From assembly GCA_015680685.1 (NCBI GenBank), contig MNCI01008330.1, positions 258,047 through 322,046 on the forward strand: 64,000 nucleotides of DNA, written 5' to 3'. Position numbers and translations under genes: made by a program. How positions within the stretch are numbered: the first letter of the stretch is position 1; each line of letters begins with the position of its first letter. Positions 59,050 through 64,000 of this stretch are shown one piece after another. Origin of the DNA: Gnetum montanum (taxonomy: Eukaryota > Streptophyta > Gnetopsida > Gnetales > Gnetaceae). The notes under the pieces were generated by a model. The model did not search any database and was not told the DNA's origin. It worked only from the letters and a program-made list of their open reading frames with translations.

Positions 59050-59272
59050 TGATCAACGAAGACAAGAGTAACTGATAATCGGATCTAAAAGCGAATGGCT
59101 GGCAACAAAATGCACAAAAGGCTTTCTACCCTGTAGGATTTCAAAGAAATCGTCCTTGTGACCGATCTATACCACGCAATTAACCGTAGACTTCCCTAGA
59201 GGTATTACGTCTATGGTTTAGGGTCTGGATCTCTAACAGGGTTACCCGAAATGTTCGGATCGGAGCCTGAAG
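59050..59272 (-). other. Untranslated leader of the young Tat element
   Basis: Between primer site and gag ATG; no ORF. Packaging and dimerisation signals would be expected here but none is recognised. Confidence 0.4.
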
Positions 59273-59290
59273 GCCCTCCTTCTAGCGCCA
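59273..59290 (-). other. Primer binding site
   Basis: The minus strand reads 'TGGCGCTAGAAGGAGGGC', starting 6 bases after the LTR end. It starts with the TGG complementary to a tRNA CCA end; the tRNA species was not determined. Confidence 0.75.
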
Positions 59291-59296
59291 GAAAAC

Positions 59297-60741
59297 TATA
59301 ACGACAGAAAATGTCGGCAGCTGGAAATACCGATCGAGATTCCGGAGTACACAGTTTTAGCCACAGATCCGCGCGAGGGCTATGTTGGAAAAACGAATCC
59401 GCGGCGCCCTGAACGGTCTTGTCGATCAGACAGGGACTTACGGGTCAGTAAAACGATGAGAATTACGTGGAGAGAAAGCGATCTATTTCGAAGAGTGGTA
59501 AAACGAGGGGAAAACGATGTAGTTGGATTGCAACAGCGATAATGCTAAACACGATAAAAAGAGGTTGACATAAGAAGCTCGAAGCTTCAAGATCTGCGCT
59601 TTGACTTACAAATGTATATTTCGTATGAGAAATTACACTGGGGAATCCCCGATTACAGGATGTGAAACAAGCATAGAACAACAAGCAAAACGATCTAAAT
59701 AGAAGTCCGATCTACCGCGTGGGCTAAAGCTGAGATGCAAGGCAGGCCAAGCTTTGACGTTTATCGATCAATTGTTTCTGATTGATAGAGTCCTTTCAGC
59801 AGAAAGATTGCTCCTATCACCGCTACTCAAATCGAACTGTACTCTGCTTCGGCTGTAAGATGATGATGTCCACGATTGCCAAAGCGTTGTTCTCTGTATC
59901 TCTGCTCCAAAGTGCTAAGTGCTCTGGTGCTCAGAAATATGCTATTTGCTTCTCTGATTTGCCAACCTCTGTATCTTTGTTAACTGGGGTATTTATAGGC
60001 CACGACGCTTCGTGGAAAAGGCACAACCCTGATGATGTGGGTTCCGGATATTGCGGGCCCTGCTGGCATGATCTTTTAAGTTAGACTGTGACTGCACAAC
60101 ACGCTTGTTTGCATGTTGTGCGTGTGAAGAGTAGGCACATGCTGAGCGTACTTTAGGCTGCATTCAGGCTGTATTACGCTCATTCACGTTGCATTGCGTG
60201 TATGAGCGTAATCTGGAGTAAAAACCATAAGCTCAAAATTGTTTTATGCTCACTACATAACTATGCGTAACGAAGCGTGGATAGTGTGCAACTTACGCTC
60301 GCTATGCAACCGCGCGTAATGAAGCGTAAATAATGCGTGGTTTATGCTCGCTACGCAGCTGCGCGTGATGAAGCGTAAACAATGTATAAGTTACGCTCAC
60401 TACGCAGATACGTGTAATGAAGCGTAAGCAATGTATAAGTTACGCTCACTACGCAGCTGCGCGTAATGAAGCGTAAGCAATGTACAACTTGATAACATAC
60501 ACCATGGTACGCACCGCCGCGTAACGAGCGTAAAGACGAGTTATCCGTATACTACAAGAAAAAGTGCCGACCTGTTGTGCTTCTCTGAACTCTGCCTTCG
60601 ACTGTCTTGAAGCTTATTACGCTCATTACGCTGCCATGTGTGATAGAGCGTAAACCTGTCCTTTGAACAAATCGGATACACGTTTTTGCTGGAATTGCGA
60701 ATCTTTGCCTGAGGCCGACTCGTAATTTTCACGATGTTTCA
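59297..60741 (-). repeat. 5' LTR of the young Tat element
   Basis: Plus strand starts TATAACGACAG (TG changed to TA by a transition) and ends ATGTTTCA. 60243-60488 holds the five tandem TTACGCTC...GCGTAA units. Minus-strand TATA box at 59989-59999. Confidence 0.95.
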
Positions 60742-60788
60742 ATTTGGAACTCAAGGATGGTATCATGCAATGCCCTTAAGGGTAGTGT

Positions 60789-61140
60789 TGTAACATTGAA
60801 TTTTTAAATTAGTATTCATTATTTTTAAGATCTTACACCTCTACCTCACCTCCTTTGCCCCTCCCCCTTATTGTTGACTTTAGTGATTCTTGTCATATCT
60901 TTAGTTATAATGTTGTCTATTTCCATAGTATATAAATAGGTAGTTAGTGTGCATTTTTAACTTAGCCTTTTCTTTGGTACTCTTAATGAGTAATGAGTAT
61001 GACCAATGTTCATCCATCTAGTCTACAAGTGTCATAAGAAACCATGTTGTAATTCATGAAAGGAATCAATTAAATGTTTTTGAGTAGCTTGGCTCAATTG
61101 TAGGTTGTTGTCTTCCTTATTACATTCATAAGGAGCTCAC
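60789..61140 (+). repeat. Possible start of an older LTR
   Basis: 'tgtaacattgaa' at 60789 follows a 'gaactcaaggatgg' segment resembling the end of a gypsy interior. A TATA-like 'tatataaatagg' sits at 60929-60940. No partner LTR found in the window. Confidence 0.3.
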
Positions 61141-63780
61141 AATATATGATTAAATGTGACTGGAACATATGATCATTGATGTTATTTGGTCCATATTGCT
61201 AAAATAGAAAATTACTAAAAATGAAAATTAATTTGAGCTAAAGCTAATGACTAGTGTAATTGAAATTAAAATCCTCAACTATACTAGGGTAATGAAATTT
61301 TTCTTCATTAACCTTCCATCATGTTCTTAGATTTACAAATAACTATTGGAGGACTAGGTTAACTCACTATTGTATGAACCAAGTTAATCAATCATTGTAA
61401 GTACAAAGTTAATAATAGTTAATGCTCAAGATCTTTACTTGCTCATTTCATGATGACTAATAAAAGGAAAAATGTAAAAATTATGCTAAATAGCATTTAC
61501 TAAATTGCAATGAAAGTAAACCTAATCTAAGTCAAAGTTTTGCAAGGTGAAGGAATTAATCTCGTTTTTTATTATCCTTCATGGGTACATCTTGGTATAA
61601 CCACTTAAATAAAAACTTTGAAAAGGTAACCAGACATATGTTGTGAGCACTTGCTAATTCCTATAATTTGAGAAATAAAATAATAGTAATTTTTGTACTT
61701 TTGATTAAACTAACTATTTTTCTCATCCCAATGCATATATTTATAGTCTAGGATGAGCACTGCATTATTTCATCTATGCCATCATAAATAGACATGTGCA
61801 AATACACTAATTCATCTACATCAACATAAGATCTAAAATCTTGATTCATCAATTCTAAGACAAGATCTATGATGACATTTCCTAGTCAAATGTTATCTTA
61901 GCATTAATCTTTCTAACATAGAATGCTTCATATTTTATCGTACCTCCACAATTTATCAAAAACTCGTCCTTGACTTGTACAAAATAGATGAAGTCTAATT
62001 ACAAAAATTATATAGTGGCTAAGTCTAGAGTGATTACAGGGAAAGTTAGGAGAGCTTCTCCAAGCATACAAAGCTTGCACAAGAATACTCAAGAATTAAA
62101 GGAAGAGCTTATATTCACTTCAATTCAAAATGTAGGGCAAGTTACAATATGAGGGGTTTAGTCTTATTTATACTTTTTTGTGAAGGATTTTCCAATTGGA
62201 GCATGGACCACACATGGAAGCTCTTAGAGCCTCCTTACTCTTTTTAGCAATTTACTCAATCCCTAATCTTCTAATATTCTTTTTCTTCAAAACAAAAAAG
62301 CAATTATAACACCTAACACATCAAATTAAACACACCAACATGAAAAGAAAGATTACCATTACTTCCTATTCTACTCAACATCAAAGGAAAAAGAGATGGA
62401 GCAATTCGGAGACACACATTCATACTATTTCTAACAAGATAGTAGTATTGTGGATAATACAATGGAATGCTATTAGAAGAGGCATGACTTGGTCTTAAGT
62501 TTGGATGAAATGATAAGATGATTTACATTAATAATGGAAAATACATAAGGCACATTCTATATATGGACATAGTACCTTATTTCTCACTTCTCATTTTCTT
62601 TATTACTAGGTCTACCTCATTGAATTCTTATAAATCAATATTTTTATCTTATGGAAATATGTTACAGATTTGTGCAAATGACATATGAACATTCTTTTGA
62701 TTTATGCTTTTTTTGACAAATTAATTAGTGGTTATTTAAGGGTAAGAAAGTAAGAGCCTACTATAGGAAGGATCTACTTAGATAATCTTGGTTGATGATT
62801 GATCACATTTTCATTGGAAAATTCTTAAGATCTTATGTGGCTAATTTTGATCTTGAAATTATTTGATTTTTCCTTTCAAAATATTAACTTGTGAATGTAA
62901 AATCCCATACTTTATAAATCTTACTCAACCTACACCAAAGTTACACTTTAGTCATGGGGGAGATAACGTTATGAAATTTTTGCAAAAATCTTATAATGTT
63001 TTAAAATTTAAAACTAAGAAACCTAAAGATAAATTTCATATTTTAGGATGTTAAATAATAAAAAAATTATTTGAAAAGGAAAAGAGATTATTATAGAAAT
63101 GAATGAATTCTTTCTATTTAAGTGTTAACTTCTTGATCTTTTGATCATTAATGTAGATGGTACCTAAGAGATCAAGAGAACAAGGTAGAAAATGAGATAC
63201 GAACCTTTGCAACATCAAGCAAAATATAAAGAAAATGATCATGAACATGATATTCTGATGCAATTAGATATTCTCAAGCAAGTTGAAAAGATGAGATCCC
63301 TATATCAATAAAGAAAACAAATATGTTCATGCAATAGTCATTCAAGGAGAAAGGTGATGGACATATACCACATAGATCATAATTCTTCAAAGTCGATCAT
63401 TTGTAACAATTTTATCATGGTGTAAATTTTGTACAAAGGCTAATCACTTCAAATTTTTTCAAATGTGACACTTGCAATTTTTTAATGTTGTAAGTTAGTC
63501 AATTAGTCAAGTCTATGCCATCCAAGAATTTTTATAATTTGACTTCATCTATTTTGTACAACTTTGGGACAAGTTTTTAGTAAGTAATGAGGGTACATCA
63601 TATATCGTAAAGCTTATAGAAAAGGAAATGTTTTAATGGAAAATGTCAACATAGTTCTTATCTTGGAATTGATAAAAAATGAAAATCACAATCCACTAGC
63701 TATGACATTGCAACTACAACATTCAATGTTAGCTCTTATTACAAAGTTGCAAATGTAATGTCTTAGTGTCAATAAAGCCT
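61141..63780. other. AT-rich sequence, nothing recognised
   Basis: No ORF above background. The plus ORF 62863-63054 (63 codons) has no recognisable domain. Probably decayed transposon remains. Confidence 0.4.
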
Positions 63781-63789
63781 ATTAATACA

Positions 63790-64000
63790 TGTGCTGGGGT
63801 GGTGAAAAAGTAGTAGTTTTAGTCCATAGTAGGTAGACTTTGTTAGTTTTATTTCTCATTCCTTGTAACAATTAATAAGTACCCATAGTGTGTGACTGAG
63901 TTAATTATCTAGCATCTTTATTCAAGTGGTTATGCTTGGACATATCCATAAATGGAAATAACGATTGAGATTGATTTCTTCACATTGCATTACTTTAATC
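63790..64000 (+). repeat. LTR fragment related to the gag-only family
   Basis: 63915-64000 ('ctttattcaagtggttatgc', 'ttggacatatcc', 'gattgagattg') matches 17886-17970 of the gag-only LTR. Runs off the window edge. Confidence 0.55.

Larger units (their letters stand above)
43579..60741 (-). mobile_element. Young full-length Tat-lineage Ty3/gypsy retrotransposon with embedded antisense gene
   Basis: 17163 bp, flanked by the 5-bp duplication ATTTG (43574-43578 and 60742-60746). Two LTRs of 1445 bp. Minus-strand order: 5' LTR (60741-59297), primer site, gag (59049-56110), protease (56103-55264), a spliced gene on the opposite strand (50459-54623), RT, RNase H, archaeal-type RNase H, integrase (about 50046-46568), tandem repeats, polypurine tract, 3' LTR. 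GC- and CpG-rich unlike its surroundings. Over the first 250 bp the LTRs differ at about 15 sites, 14 of them transitions. Gag and pol carry a few in-frame stops that fit C-to-T change, so this copy is probably inactive but recent. Confidence 0.95.

Overview
The window looks like intergenic DNA from a large plant genome, and a gymnosperm would fit. It is packed with nested, decayed LTR retrotransposons, RTE-type LINE tails and a few gene relics. No intact ordinary host gene was found. Most of the window is AT-rich, with CpG sites largely turned into TpG/CpA and reading frames broken mainly by TAG and TGA. Positions 43579-60741 are different: GC- and CpG-rich, and clearly a younger insertion. 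The organism assignment is an inference.

Layout. 1-14598: 3' part of an old Tat-lineage Ty3/gypsy element on the plus strand (gag end, protease, reverse transcriptase, two RNase H domains, integrase, polypurine tract, 3' LTR). 14599-15756: 3' end and LTR of a gag-only element. 15757 to about 26800: a decayed chromovirus-like gypsy element on the minus strand, split by a complete gag-only LTR element at 17582-22737 with a 5-bp target duplication. 26800-39300: AT-rich DNA with three RTE LINE pieces, a decayed Ty1/copia element (about 31200-36250), and a Pif1-type helicase relic whose tail is repeated three times in tandem. 40530-42400: subtilisin-like protease gene relics. 42679-42737: poly-C run with an N, probably an assembly scar. 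43579-60741: the young 17.2-kb Tat element on the minus strand, with two 1445-bp LTRs and the target duplication ATTTG. 60747-64000: old AT-rich sequence with LTR traces.

Main discovery. The young Tat element carries, between its protease and reverse transcriptase, a complete eight-exon gene on the opposite strand (50459-54623). All seven introns have GT...AG ends. The exons join into one frame of 1116 codons plus stop, broken only by two TAG codons. Its N-terminal part resembles the FCP1/NIF (CTD-phosphatase-like, HAD) fold of plant proteins but lacks the expected catalytic acidic residues. It is followed by a helical domain I do not recognise, a basic NLS-like patch, short repeats and a coiled coil. 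The same gene, in the same place and orientation, is recognisable in the much older Tat copy (5544-1912, minus strand), with seven of eight exons, similar exon lengths and mostly the same splice junctions. This points to a long-lived, intron-containing antisense passenger gene, apparently captured from the host. The sense gag-pol transcript would have to remove it as an intron to join protease to reverse transcriptase, and a candidate acceptor AG is present just before the RT exon in both copies.

Other features shared by both Tat copies are an in-frame stop at the same codon between gag and protease, a tandem repeat beyond the last antisense exon, a second tandem repeat after integrase, and an LTR rich in a short palindromic motif (GCGTAA/TTACGC).
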